Source of the DNA: Dolomedes plantarius
Taxonomy: Eukaryota > Arthropoda > Arachnida > Araneae > Dolomedidae
DNA: 64,000 nt
Assembly (NCBI GenBank): GCA_907164885.2
Contig: OU015497.1
Coordinates: 67,946,714 to 68,010,713, forward strand
Direction: 5' to 3'
In this document: positions 39,196 to 51,560 of the stretch, piece by piece
How positions within the stretch are numbered: the first letter of the stretch is position 1
Layout: the number at the start of each line of letters is the position of its first letter
Translations under genes and position numbers: made by a program
Notes under the pieces: generated by a model
What the model saw: only the letters and a program-made list of their open reading frames with translations
The model's database searches: none
Told to the model about the DNA's origin: nothing

Positions 39196-40334
39196 AACTA
39201 TAAGTGGGCTGTATAATGCTTGAAATAAAATTGACCAGTCAAAAGTTAACTATAATAAAGTTTATGTACATTATATACAAACATTTCCATCAATATGACA
39301 CTATAGTCATTTGGTTAACTATATAACCGTAGTAGCTAGTGGACCAATACCACTAACACAAAAATGGCGACTATTCAGAACAGTTTCAGAAACTGAACTG
39401 TTGCCAATAGCAACCATCAAAGTTTTTCTAGTAGCGCGCCAAGGTTGGCGGCTTTTACCAATGCCAAGGTAAGCCGTAACACTACCTAAAATATTTTTTT
39501 TTAATAGATCACATTTAGAGGATAGTTTAATAAGAACGTGGAAAATAATTAAAATGTTCTTATTTTTTAAAGATTTTTATTTATTTTTCTTTGTCATCTC
39601 TCTTAAAGTCGATATATATTACAACGATCGGTCAATCCAGTTCATCCAAAAAGTTCCCCTTGCAATTTACATATATGTTACGTTCATCAAGATTTACACC
39701 AGGAGAAAACAAGTTCCATAACAGTGCAAAAGGAATGAAGGGGGATCGTAGTAAAAGTGGATTGGGATCCAAATGATCTTAATTCTTCATTATTTGAAAA
39801 CAGATAAAGACATAAGGAATGACAATGCAAGAAAACGCTGGATTTTACAGCTTTTAATAAAGAGAATGACTTTTGCTTTCTACACACTGTATTTACAACA
39901 CTTAGAATTGTATAGTATTACAGTATATTTACCAGGATCATTTGATAAATTCATGCAAAAATAAGGAAAACGACGTTTTTTGAAAGGGTTTTTATTAGTT
40001 TTACTACATTATCTCCCTTTATTGGAACATTTGATTCTATTGATTTCGAAGCCTTTTTATTCCCTCCACAAGTCAAACTCTGCAATATAAGCGTTTGTTC
40101 TACTCATCACTTCGGATTACAATATTTCCCTGCAAGATTTTTTTTTCATATTTCGGGAAGAATAGTGGTCCAAAGGGGCCAAATATGGAGTATGAGAAGG
40201 GTTGGGAAAAATTTTGTACAGTGATTCTAAGATTTTTGTCACTGCAATCGCAAACGAATGAGCCGGTATTTTGTCAGGATGGTAAAGAATCTTTTAACGT
40301 TGATTACGTTCCTCAATAACGGAGAGAAAAAAAA
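39196..40334. other. No gene; partial repeat similarity
   Basis: 39541-39700 resembles 42930-43030 plus 43625-43680, and 39980-40010 is a weaker repeat of the same block. Short open frames show no motif. Confidence 0.45.
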
Positions 40335-40511
40335 ATGTCCGGCATTGCGATTTATAATTTTGGCAGCGCGCCAAACCCAGTAGCAGTAAATAGTTAAACA
40401 GAAAAGTACGATAATGCGTAAAAAAAGAAAAGTAAAAGAAAAGAGGTAAGCAACGGTAAGTAATCCTACGTTAATAACCCTCGGTAGTTTCGTTAGAAGA
40501 GAGTACATGAA

Positions 40512-40515
<4 letters not shown>
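40335..40515 (+). repeat. Dispersed repeat family R, copy 2
   Basis: Aligns with 38990-39195 (TTATAATTTTGGCAGCGCGC, CCAGTAGCAGTAAATAGTTA, GGTAAGCAACG, GGTAGTTTCGTTAGAAGAG). Confidence 0.8.

Positions 40516-40518
<3 letters not shown>

Positions 40519-40580
<62 letters not shown>
40519..40580. repeat. (TA)n microsatellite left of the Tc1-like element
   Basis: TA repeat with one TTTA variant. Confidence 0.95.
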
Positions 40581-40582
<2 letters not shown>

Positions 40583-41991
40583 CACTCATGGACAAAAAAA
40601 TTAGCGCACCAAGAAGGAGTCGTCAAAATGAAACGAAATTTTACATACGTAATGACTACATTGATATAAGTAAATGATAAGAAAATCAAAGAAAAAGGAT
40701 AATTTATTTCAGAGAAAAAGGCAAAAGAACGGAGGAGTTAATACTCCGTTGGTCCCCTCTACCGCGAATGCACGATGCGATACGATCGGGCATTGAGTCA
40801 TACAAGTTCTGTATGATGTCTTGAGACATTTCGTTCCATATTTGCTGTAACCTTGCCTCTAGTTCGTTCAAACTCGTGGGATGCCCAACTCGTCGTCCCA
40901 AATGATCCCAGATATGCTCGACTGGAGACAAATCTGGGGATCGGGCAGGCCAAGGAAGGGTAGTAACAGTGCGGATACAGTCTTGTGACACCCTTGCCGT
41001 ATGAGGCCGAGCATTGTCTTGTTGAAAAATGGCTCCTGGGAACCATTGCATGAGTGGCAACATATGTGGTGGCAGGATTTCATAAACATACCGCTGGGCT
41101 GTCATGGTGCCACGGAACAATGCAAGGGGTTACCATGTATTGTAGGCAATGACACCCCATACCATCACACCAGCTGTGGGAGCGATGTGTCGCTGTACAG
41201 CAAAGGCAGGATTGAAGCGTTCACCACGGGCTCTCCACACACGAACATGATTGTCATCACTGCCGAGATTGAATCTGGATTCGTCGCTAAAGACGACCTG
41301 GTTCCATTCCGCTGCAGTCCAGTTTCCTTGTGCGCGGCAAAACTCCAAACGGAGGCGTCGATGGGTGGGAGTCAAGGGCAGCACACGTAATGGGCGCCGC
41401 GATACCAACTGTCCTTCAGCCAGGCGCCTTCGTATGGTTCGATAAGACACAGAGGCCCCTAGTGAAGGTGCTACGTGTGCCTGGATGGCAGCCGATGAAG
41501 CAGTTGGCTGTACGCGTGCATTTCTTACGATGTGGCGGTCTTCTCGACGACTGGTCTGTCGAGGGCGTCCTGAGCCTGGTCTTCGTGTACATGACATCTC
41601 TCGGGTCCACTGGTCCCAACACCTCCTCACAACACAATCAGAGCGGCGTAATTGACGAGCTACTCGCCTAGCTGACCACCCAGCTTCCATCATCCCGACG
41701 ATTCTCCCCCTCTCAAACTGCGACAACTGCTTATATTGTCTTCGAACACGGCGTAATGGCATGTCTATCTCAGCTCTTCCTTTGTAAATGATTCAGCACA
41801 CTCAAACAAGCTTTGGTTACCTGTTTTATACTCCACAGAGTACGATGTTCAACGCCCTCTACCGGCTATACGTAATGCGCAATCACGCTGCATTTCTAAT
41901 CACTTGCATATCTCCCCGACATGCACCTTCATTGCAAGTTTCGTTACGATCCCGCAATTATTTCTTGGTGCGCTAATTTTTTTGTCCATGA

Positions 41992-41996
<5 letters not shown>
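40581..41996 (-). mobile_element. Nearly intact Tc1-like transposon
   Basis: The element at 40583-41994 (1,412 bp) has 33-bp inverted repeats identical at both ends, beginning CACTCATGGACAAAAAAATT and continuing to CACCAAGAA. TA lies on each side (40581-40582, 41995-41996). It was inserted within or beside a (TA)n tract. The composition is clearly less AT-rich than its surroundings. Perfect ends and one coding lesion suggest a recent insertion. Confidence 0.95.
40704..41762 (-). pseudogene. Tc1-like transposase, one premature stop
   Basis: This would be a 352-residue DDE transposase that excises and inserts the element at TA. Start ATG at 41762. The N-terminal helix-turn-helix region has QFERGRIVGMMEAGWSARRV, the linker has GSGRPR, and a second DNA-binding helix follows (SYRTIRRRL). 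Catalytic motifs are VVFSDESRF (first Asp), FQQDNARPH (second Asp) and SPDLSPVEHIWD (Glu). I count 32 residues between the second Asp and the Glu, two fewer than the classic DD34E. The only lesion is an in-frame TAA at 41130-41132, after residue 210 between GVIAYNTW and PLALFRGT; the frame then continues to a stop at 40704. A single base change (TCA to TAA) could account for it. Length is normal for the family. Confidence 0.93.

Positions 41997-42062
<66 letters not shown>
41997..42062. repeat. (TA)n microsatellite right of the Tc1-like element
   Basis: About 64 bp of TA continuing the flank of the insertion. Confidence 0.95.
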
Positions 42063-42064
<2 letters not shown>

Positions 42065-42839
42065 CTTATATTTTTTTCGCTCCATGTGGCCTTTTTCTTC
42101 TTAATTTCCCAAAGCAAAGTTGCATAGAACTATATTGTGATCCTTTAGCTCTTTCTCAAGCAGTCAATATAGATTACACTATTGGCGTCCCAAAACAAAT
42201 TTGTCTTAACCTTTGCCTGTTGATAAAACAGTTTCACTTTTTTTAGCGCTTGTTCACCTATTTCAGCTTATTGTTTTCACAGTTCTTTCATTTCTGGATG
42301 GCATAAAAATATCCTTTTGACATCGACTGTTACGAAACGAAGTAAAATTTCATTTAGATTTTTATAAAACAGCTTCAAATTGTGCTTCCAATTGTTCACT
42401 ATTTCCTGTGTTTGACTTATTGTTTGCAAACGGGGAGCCAACTTACCGACTGCTTTCTCATATCCAAATATTAATTCAAAATATTAGGTCCTTACTTTGG
42501 TGAGCTGTCAAAAGCCTAAGAAATCTCACGCGCTTTTAATCTTTTACCTTTCATCACCACATCATGGATTGTTTTCAATAATTTCCGGCGTAATGATCTG
42601 AGAAGGGCGATTAAAACCTTCATTGTCTCTTGAACCTATTCGGTATCAACGAAAATAACAAAATCACTTGTAAATCCTTATTAGCGACTATGCAGACTAA
42701 CCATAATTCCTATCAAGCCTGGATTTATTTTCTTAAAAGGTAATGTTTTATCAACACGTAGAATTGATTTTTCTCCAATATATGGGAAATGAGAACAGTT
42801 GAAGAATCTTTTTTTCGCTCGACGGGGTATTTGTTTGCA
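42063..42839. other. AT-rich stretch without recognisable gene
   Basis: Nothing recognised. Confidence 0.5.
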
Positions 42840-43030
42840 AATAATAGTAGCTATGGACTTTTTAGTTTGTACTAAATTTTATTCCATTTTCAAAAAAAGT
42901 AGATTACATTAAAAAATGTGTCCGGGGAAAATAATGAAATCTTCTTTATTTTTTCAAAAGGTTTTAATTAATTTTTCTACATAATATCTCATAATGTGGA
43001 TACATATTCCAACGATACAGTCAGTCCAGT
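42840..43030 (+). repeat. Dispersed repeat family R, partial copy 3
   Basis: Matches 38885-38950 (ATGGACTTTTTAGTTTGTA) and 39541-39645 (ACGATACAGTCAGTCCAGT). It is interrupted at 43034 by a MITE and resumes at 43625. Confidence 0.65.
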
Positions 43031-43032
43031 AA

Positions 43033-43628
43033 ACCCTTCAGATCACGCGCCCTTGTACAAAGTGCAACATTTTCGTAATTTTGAATGGTTTGTTTTTACA
43101 TGTAAGATTTGTATGTTATAAGTAGTTTCTATTTATAGCTACACCTTTTCTAATGCAGGTCTGATTTTCTGACCCTGTTATTCCTTTCCATTAATTGTTA
43201 GTCGTGATTTAACGGTGGTAAACCAGCGATTATACTGGATTACAATACGATAAGAGCAGGAGTTGATATATTCTATCAAATGAACAGCTATTACACGGTA
43301 TCTTACATTTCAAGAAGATGGACAATATCATTGTTTTTTTATGTTTTTGGACATAATACGAATCAATGCGCAAGTTGTCCTTAGATCCAATAAACCGGAC
43401 AGTCTTAAAATAAGGCGATTGTATCTGCATTATTTAGCCTTTAATTATAAATATATGTCATTATTGTAAACATTTTATATATAGTCATAAAAAACAGAAT
43501 TATTATTTTCAAACTGAAAAAGAAAAGATTATTGCAAAAGGAATAATCAAGGTTGAAAGAGACGTTGCACTTTGTGCCACGCGCGCCTGCTGGTGTTTCG
43601 AAAATTGACACGCTCGCTGAAGGGTTAA
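43033..43628. mobile_element. TTAA-type MITE inserted in repeat R
   Basis: Ends CCCTTCAG and CTGAAGGG, with imperfect inverted arms of about 45 bp sharing GCGCG and ACAAAGTGCAAC. TTAA follows the right end (43625-43628). The left target reads GTAA, apparently TTAA with one T lost. Flanking host sequence joined across the element matches the uninterrupted paralogue at 39635-39680. No coding capacity. TTAA and CCC ends suggest piggyBac-type. Confidence 0.65.
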
Positions 43629-43689
43629 ACCAAAAAATTTCCTTAAAATGTATACGTTGCGTTGAATAAAATAGCTTTTAATGATAGAC

Positions 43690-44530
43690 TAAGCATTTTA
43701 TCAGTTTACAATTAAACATGCGAACATTTGAAGCATGCTAAATCTGGCAGCTCCAAAAAGTGCAATGCAGTCGCAACATTTTTCGGATTTCGCAGTGACT
43801 ACTCAAACGACCTATTATCCAAAAAGAAACACTGCGATATTATTTCGAATAAATTGTAATAATCATCAAAAATTGTTCATTTCTGCCTACATTATGTTCT
43901 TACACCTCTCACATATAAGTACTCGGTACGCAATTAGAAAAATCATCTGTTCGGAAACTTACGAAATAATTAAAATGCTCAAACGAATTGTGTTTCACTC
44001 TTAAATCTGAGTTTGTTTTCTACCAATTAGCGTTAAAAGTATTATCATGGGAAGAGAATATCCATAAACAGGAAAAAAGTGACTCATTTCTTAAAAGAGA
44101 GTTAACTGTTGAAAACATGATATGGTTACCTTCATTTTGTTCATCAGCATTTTCTCTTTAGATTAAAAATTAGTAACATTTTCAAAATCTTGAATTCAAA
44201 AAGATTTACAATTGGATTTCTTAGCTGTACTACATCACATTTATCTTATTTGAAACAAATTATGTTTCAAATTGAAACAAATTATGTCCTTAAAATGTGT
44301 TTTCTTAAATTTGCACTCCAGTTTAGAATATGTTTTGATGAGCTAAAAGGTTTTTAATAAAAAAATTATGTTAATCTCAATAATAAAAAAAACCATTAAT
44401 GGCAGATTGTTTGGAGTCCATTTTGCATTTTTTGCCTCGGGTTCTAATTATAAAAAAATCCTGATAGTATCGTAATCAAGATGTATCATGATTCCTTGCT
44501 TAAGTGCTTATTAATTTGTCTATTAATATA
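43690..44530. other. AT-rich stretch without recognisable gene
   Basis: Nothing recognised. Confidence 0.5.
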
Positions 44531-45129
44531 TCACTAGTTGGTACCCTTCAAAATATGACCACTAAATAGTAAACAAATGTACTAACACACAAATTATACT
44601 CCACACACACATCATTGCCAAATGCTGAAAATCATAATACAGCGCAGAAACAAATTAATGTGTTTCAGCTGCCTCGTGATTAGTGAATATCTAAAACCAG
44701 ATTTAAAAATGTCACTGAGATTGAGCAGATTTATCACTAGTTGGTACCCGTCAAAATATGACGACTAAATAGTAAATAAACGTACTAACACACAAATTAT
44801 ACTCCACACATCATTGCCAAATGCTGAAAATCATAATACAGCGCAGAAACAAATTAATGTGTTTCAGCTGCATCGTGCTTAGTGAGTATCTCAAACCAGA
44901 TTTTAAAATGTCATTTAGATTGCGCAGATTTATCACTAGTTGGTACCCGTCAAAATATGACGACTAAATAGTAAACAAATGTACTAACACACAAATTATA
45001 CTCCACACATCATTGCCAAATGCTGAAAATCATAATACGGCGGAGAAACAAATTAATGTGTTTCAGCTGCCTCGTGCTTAGTGAATATCTAAAACCAGAT
45101 TTAAAAATGTCACTGAGATTGCGCAGATT
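44531..45129 (+). repeat. Three-unit tandem array, about 200 bp
   Basis: Units start at TCACTAGTTGGTACCC at 44531, 44734 and 44933 (203, 199 and 197 bp) and are nearly identical, including GCTGAAAATCATAATAC and GTGTTTCAGCTGC. A weak fourth remnant lies near 45270-45350. Confidence 0.95.
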
Positions 45130-46873
45130 GCAATATTTTAATTGTAAATTATCGCTAATTAAACAGCACGAAATAGACAATTTCCATCAGGTTTAATCTT
45201 ATATGTCACACACATAATTATCATAAAAATAAAAATAGCGGAGACAGATCTAGAGAAACTCCTCGCAATAAACGTCTTTATCATTAAAACATGTCATTGA
45301 ACATGCGCAGAAACAATGAGTTTCTAAATCCAGATTTCAACATGCAACATGCTCTGAAAAGGGGGAAACGTATATAACAATATCTTTTTTATTACGGATG
45401 GCGATTCACGAAAAATGTGTAAACTTTTTAATGCTAAAATTAATATATAGCTTTAATGTAGGTAAGGAGGACTGTATAAATCCAAACAATTTCTCTTATT
45501 CTACTTAAATTAAACACTACTTAATCATTTTTTTAAAAATTATTTTATCAGTTATTGTATCTAAAAACTTTAATATACAAATTTCGTTAAACACAATTAA
45601 AAAAATAGATAGCAGATAGTTTGGATTCCATTTTACATTTAATTTTCTTAGGGTTGTAATTATAAAAAATAAACAATGTGCATTTGAAAGATGCATTGTG
45701 TTTCCTTTCTTAAGTATTATTAATATATCTATTAATATACCTACTACTTTCATTAAATTTTTATGGAATAGGGAAAAGATGTACACCTATTAATCCTAAA
45801 AATAAGGAGTTAATAAATACAGCTATTAGCGCAGGTGATTAGAACTGTTTGAATCCACATTTTGTTCTACTCCTTCTTAATAAAAGACTATATAATAATT
45901 TTTTATCAATTTTTTTCAAATATGGGGATTTCTTTAGAAAATTTTTTCCGGCTGTTATTTGTATAATTTAATCTATTATAAAATTTACCGATCGTTATTA
46001 ATCTTTAGTACGATTTAATTACAATTCTTGGGTATAATTAATCACAACAATTAGTAACAGCTAGCTGAGTGGCAACCTGATTTGTTGCATTTTCATTTTA
46101 AAATGAAATGGTTTTATTTCCTAAAGGTAATCACTTTTAAAAATATATTAGAATTTTTAAAAAACGAAATAATTATTTAAAATTCTCTTTGTCAAATTTC
46201 CGTTTTTGACTTTTGAAATAATTCTTTCAAATTTCCGTTTCAAATTTTGCTTTTTTAAACAAAAAATAAGGTCATTCAAATAGAAAAAATTCTAAATTTT
46301 TAAACTTCTCATTTCCTAAAACTAAAATTATTTCTGGATTTCTGTTATTAAATGACTCGTTCTCAGAGTCGTTCTCAACTAATATTTTTTCTTTTTGGCA
46401 ACATAGCCGAATGTAAATATTAAATCTCATGGGGGGAAAATTGCTTTAAAAAATAAAACGACAGTTCTGATGAATAAAATTTGGTGTCGGAAGAACCCTC
46501 AACTGTTGTTCATTAAGTAGAAACAAATTTCACGAACTTGCTGAAAATATTAGTGAGTAAAATAATAAGTCGAAAAATTACGATCTCGGCGTTCAGTTAC
46601 ATTAAGATACTATGGCGATCAGCGTCGAAAATTTCAAAAGAGAGTTTTGTAAGTACGTTTTTTTTAGAATGATAACTTTTTTATTAAATGCATTTGGTAT
46701 ATTTTGTTAAGCTGAACATCTAACAAATGCAGATAAATCGTAAAATTGACATTAATAGGTGAAGAAAACCGAAATATTTGTCCATCAATATTGTCGATTT
46801 GGTGAAATTCGGAAAACTGCTTTAGGAAAAAAGCTTCGTTTGCAATGAAAAACATTCTTAACTTTATAAAAAT
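45130..46873. other. AT-rich stretch without recognisable gene
   Basis: Nothing recognised apart from the weak array remnant noted above. Confidence 0.5.
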
Positions 46874-47929
46874 GGGTACATTAGGGTGGAGCGCTCGTAT
46901 AGGGAAAAAATTTTTTTTTCACATTTTCATTTCTAATAGTGATAACAGTTTTACCTACCTATAGAGGAACAAAAAATGGATTATTTGTTTAAAAAATATT
47001 TTCCTTTTACCGGCGCATTTGCTTTGAAAATTTACATTTTTGCTGCCATGCAGATGAAACTTGAATGAGGATATTGTTCTAAATTCTATATAAACTATTA
47101 GTTATTACGAATAAAACGACTCATAAGGAATAAAAGATTTCTAATTTAATAAAAAAAAGCTTCACTTAAAACATAAAACATATATAAAACTAGTCAAAGG
47201 ATACTTTAAAATCACGTTTGGTGTCGATTTTGGGCATCAATTTTCTTGACTCAATTTTGGAATTCATGACACCTTCTCTGGACTTTTTATCCCATACCTG
47301 CATAGAAACCTCCGTTAGTGTCATTACTGAAAGTTCTGTTGCTTGGGTATTGCAAGGAAATTTAAGAAAAGGTATATTTTCACTTCCTTTTGTTTCCACC
47401 ATCGACAGCAAATCTTCATCCTTGACGTCAGGTTGGAAATACTTTTGTTGCCAATCTATAAGAATCTATAATCTATTAGAAGCTTTTCTTGTTTTATCCA
47501 TATTCAACTCTGTAACAATTAGCAAACGGAACTCTAGTTACGACAGAACTGTGAACAATAATCGTTGAAAATCACTGATTCTGACCAAAGAAGTGTGTAT
47601 GGCGCGTGTAATTGCACATGCCCACGGGCAGAGGAGTAATGACCGCCCAAGGACATTGAGACCCGAACACATATATGATTGCAAAAAAAAAAACCGCTCT
47701 TGGCTATTTAAGTGATTTTTACTTTCTCGCTCTTTCGCGGTTACAAATGATAATGCAAAGAGAAATTGGATCATATTTGGAGAAATTCAAATCAAATGCG
47801 TCGGTAGATGGACTCAAAATAAATTAAAAGTATTTTAGGATACGCTTTTTGAACGGTTGGGTCAAATTATTTTCGCTATTAGGAAAGAATTTGGCAAAAT
47901 TGCATTTTTCGCTCCACCCTAGTGTACAT
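46874..47929 (-). mobile_element. Second hAT-like element, internally deleted
   Basis: The element at 46882-47921 (1,040 bp) has 12-bp ends TAGGGTGGAGCG and the inverse. It is flanked by GGGTACAT (46874-46881) and GTGTACAT (47922-47929), an 8-bp duplication with one mismatch. It shares the TAGGGTGG start and a homologous transposase C-terminus with the 8809-12888 element but has only short inverted repeats. Most of the transposase gene is gone. Confidence 0.85.
47190..47480 (-). pseudogene. C-terminal fragment of the hAT-like transposase
   Basis: The minus strand reads IDWQQKYF, then FLKFPCNTQATE and ESRKLMPKIDTKRDF before the stop at 47190. It lines up with the C-terminus of the transposase at 9348-9700 (IDWSKCKL, IKFPCHTQSVE, SRSTMPSFDYKSQF). 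The Glu after NTQAT corresponds to the Glu of SVER in the other copy. Upstream sequence in the element (47538-47774) gives no clear match, so N-terminal and core domains are deleted. It shows that the two elements share one gene family although their inverted repeats differ. Confidence 0.8.
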
Positions 47930-50689
47930 CCTTAAAGATGAAGAGCTGTAGAATACATGGGAATAAAAAATTTGTCGATTGGTGGACGGAAAAGTTGAAT
48001 TTTGCATGCATGAAAATTGTGGAAATTTGCGAAACGGAAAGGAGGTGGCCCAACCGGAATGTCAGCTTTATCTGTTGTCCGCTTCTTTTGAGTTCAGTGG
48101 TTTTGATTCAATAATTAAAAGAGTTTAAAGTTTTGAAAGTTGAGGATGGCCCGAGTGCACGCGTCTCGTCCGTCCGCGTCCATCGGTGCCAGTCGGTTTA
48201 TCCTGCTATGTTCGGTTCGCGAGAGTAGCCCATCCCAGTGTCTGCTCAGTAACAAACATACGTTTGTTTACCTTTAGCTGTTAATAGTAAGATATACCAC
48301 AAATTAACTCATTTGCATGGGTGACTACTGATCTATAACATGGCAAATTTTCGCGTTATTAACAGTATAAGTAAAATGAAACATTTTAGCATTGTATAAG
48401 TTTAATTTTCATATTCTAATTTGTTAAATTTATTTTGTGATAAAAATATGCTCATAATCTTTAATCTTGGATACGATTTTCTATCATAAATCTGGGGAAT
48501 AATCAATAAGAAAATTATGTAACACTATATCCGTTATTCTCCCCCATCAATGGGTAACTATTGTTATATAACGCGACAATGATATGTTTCTTAACTGTTT
48601 AAGTTAATGGAAGCTCACTTCAGAATTGTTTCATTTGCTATTATTATAATCCTAACAAAAGTTTTGTGTATTTTTGTTTTGACTAATTTAGAGGGATTAA
48701 TTTTATCACGAGAGAAACACCGTAAAAAATTTCGCCGTTGGCGTATTACTAATTAAACAGTTACTCAGCAATCAAAGGAGCAAAAATAAAAAATATTTTC
48801 GATTAATTTCAACAAAGAAGCTCTAATTGTTTTCTTTTAAAGTTATTTAACTGTTTTAACATCAAACACTGTTTATTCTTCAAAATCTAGCTGCGTCGCT
48901 TGGTTTAAATTTATTGGAGCATTTACACCTAACGTCATTTATGCTATGTAATAACTTTTCATTTTGCCTTTATCTTATTAAAGTTTAAACAATAAAAATT
49001 CGATCGAAATTGGGGATAACTAGTTATAACATTGAATTGTTTCAATTATGCTTCTAATGTTTTTATTTAATATAAAAGTACTTAAAAGAAATTAAAAAGT
49101 GCTTGAAGTATTCAAACAATGCTAACAGTAAACAATGCAATCTAAGGTGCAAACTCGGTTTCATTTCATTGTTAAAGCATTTCAATCGTTTCAATTATTT
49201 TTCTAACTTTAAAAAAAAATTGCTATGAAAGTACCGGCATTTTATTCGCTATTGTAAAATAGATTTGCATAGATAACTACTGTAGTACTTATGAAAACAA
49301 TCTAATAGTCCTTACGTTTCCAGAATACAAATATTTTCAAACATATTCAGTAAAGTCATGCGCTTCTTTACTACGATACTTTACTTTCAGGCATATGTTA
49401 TGATGAAAACTGCATGAAAATGTTGGCAAAGTCTAGATATATCTTTTTTTAAAGCAAGCACAGTTAAAAAGATATGCGAGAAGGGTAAAATAATGGTAAT
49501 GCGATGCAAAGTGCTATGCTTTGGGGAATCCTTTTAAAGAAGTATTCCCATTCAAACTCCTCTAAAATATTTTCATCTGGACCGTGTATTTATGCAAAAA
49601 CGGTTAGACTGAAACACTCATTTGAAGCCCTTGCTGATAGATATTTCCGTTATTTTTCAACAACGTATCCAAATGCAAGACTGTCAGACTTAAAGGAACT
49701 GTTATAAGGAGAAAAATATTCTTTCAATAATTGGAATGTAGAACATTTGCTTAGTATTATTTCCAATTCTATGATTTCCCACTTTAAGATGTGAAACTGC
49801 ATTTGAGTAAAATGAAAGCCACTTTTACTAAAAATTATCATTTTGGTATATTCCTGATGTTTTAGGGGGATTTATTTTTTCTGTAAGATATGATATTGCA
49901 TATCATTAAATGCCTCAAATTTCTTTCATATTCACTTCTTTTTTCGTTAGTTGTGGAGTGTAGAGCTTTTTATTTTTTATCATAAAAATATTCTCAAATT
50001 GCTATTTGCCTAAAGGATACATTGCAACTTAATATGTCTGTTGATTTAGACATATTAATGGTAAAATAGTTAAGCATTTGCAGCAGATCTTCTAGACATT
50101 GCATAAAAATGTTCAAATTGCATCGTTAAAATATTAAATTTTTCAACCACGATTTCTGGAATACATTATTATTTGAGGGAGAAGGGGCAGATTGGGAGTG
50201 CTGGATTGACTAAACCTCGTCAGTCACCAGTAAAATTTTAGAGAAATTTTGTGTATGGAAGAGTTTTACCTCAAATACATTTGGCTTTGCAGTAATCACA
50301 AGCCCACAGAAACAGCGAATTGAGTGACTAATTTTTTTATAATCTACAAACCATGAAAATATTTTTATGGTAGCGGTGGCATTTTTCCTTTATTTTTTAT
50401 GTTTTCTAATTCCAAGTTAGTTATCTTTAATGTTTGTCCAAAACTTCATCATGTGAACTTGTAATAAAGTGTTAAAGAAAAGCAAAACCTGAAAGATTTC
50501 AGATCATGATGTTTCCAGGTCATATTGTGTAGCTACCAACACAGTGAGGGAACACGTATCTTCTCATTTTGAGAGGCATTCCCTTTTGAGTAAAACACGT
50601 GTTACACAAAAGTTTTTAATTCATTCAACTTCTTCAAAATTTAATACGAAAATATTCAGTATCATACATTTATTTTAGATTATCATAAA
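47930..50689. other. AT-rich stretch with a CpG-rich spot at 48130-48245
   Basis: No recognised gene. A 67-codon open frame at 49504-49707 shows no motif I know. The short CpG-rich patch is listed separately. Confidence 0.45.
48130..48245. other. Short CpG-rich patch
   Basis: About 115 bp with many CpG (ACGCGTCTCGTCCGTCCGCG, GGTTCGCGAG) in very AT-rich surroundings. It could be a promoter or first exon edge, or a fragment of a transferred or repeated sequence. No frame is convincing. Confidence 0.4.
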
Positions 50690-51560
50690 TTTACAAAATA
50701 TCATTATTATGGAAACCTCGAAACAAAATTTAAGAAGGTTATTTGTTTGACTCCAAGAAAGGGAAAAATAAGAAAAAAATAGTTTATGAAACATGTGTTG
50801 TGTTTATAGATTTAGATAAGATCTGAAGTCAAACTTAAACTAAAGAATCAAGTTACCATTAAACAAAAATATGAATTGAACGAACTGTGTTACTTATGCG
50901 TCAAATTCCTAGAAAATGATCTCGATTGGCAAAAATACTTTATAGAGTCTGTGCTGAAATTGTACTAGAAATTATTTTATATGACATGGAAATGAATGGA
51001 TTGCAGAAGATTCAACATGGCAAGATGACATAAAATATACAATCTAGGACAATATTAGCATTGCAATGATTCAGATACTGCTAATATTATTTATATCTAA
51101 AGAATCAAATGCGCTGTCAATATATATAAATGCCGAAAGACATTTCTTGGCTAAATAAATCATTTAGCCACGAGGTAAATCAAAGTAAAGATTAATTGTA
51201 TGTTTTGATATCGAGGTTTCATTCACATAAGTAAATATGTTGGCCACTGCCACAAAAGAGACAGAATGGAACTTAAAATTTAAGAAGGTCCTTAGGCAAT
51301 TCTCTTGACAAGTCCCTATTATTATAAAAAATCTCATTATATTAGTTATTACTTATCCATCGGATTCTTAGACAATGATATCGAGTGAGAAAAATGCATT
51401 TGGAGCTCTCTAGATAATCGTATTGAGAAGCATGTTTTGTGACATGCGAAAAAATGGATTTTAGGTGATACAAAATGAAACAGAATATCCTTTCTAGCAC
51501 TAGGTCATTGTAAAAATTGTATTGTATCGTTTGATTCGTATGTATCAGATGATTACTTGA

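Noticed and set aside
49504..49707. 67-codon open frame as a possible exon
   Set aside because: Composition is less biased than its neighbours, but there is no recognisable motif, splice context or repeat support.
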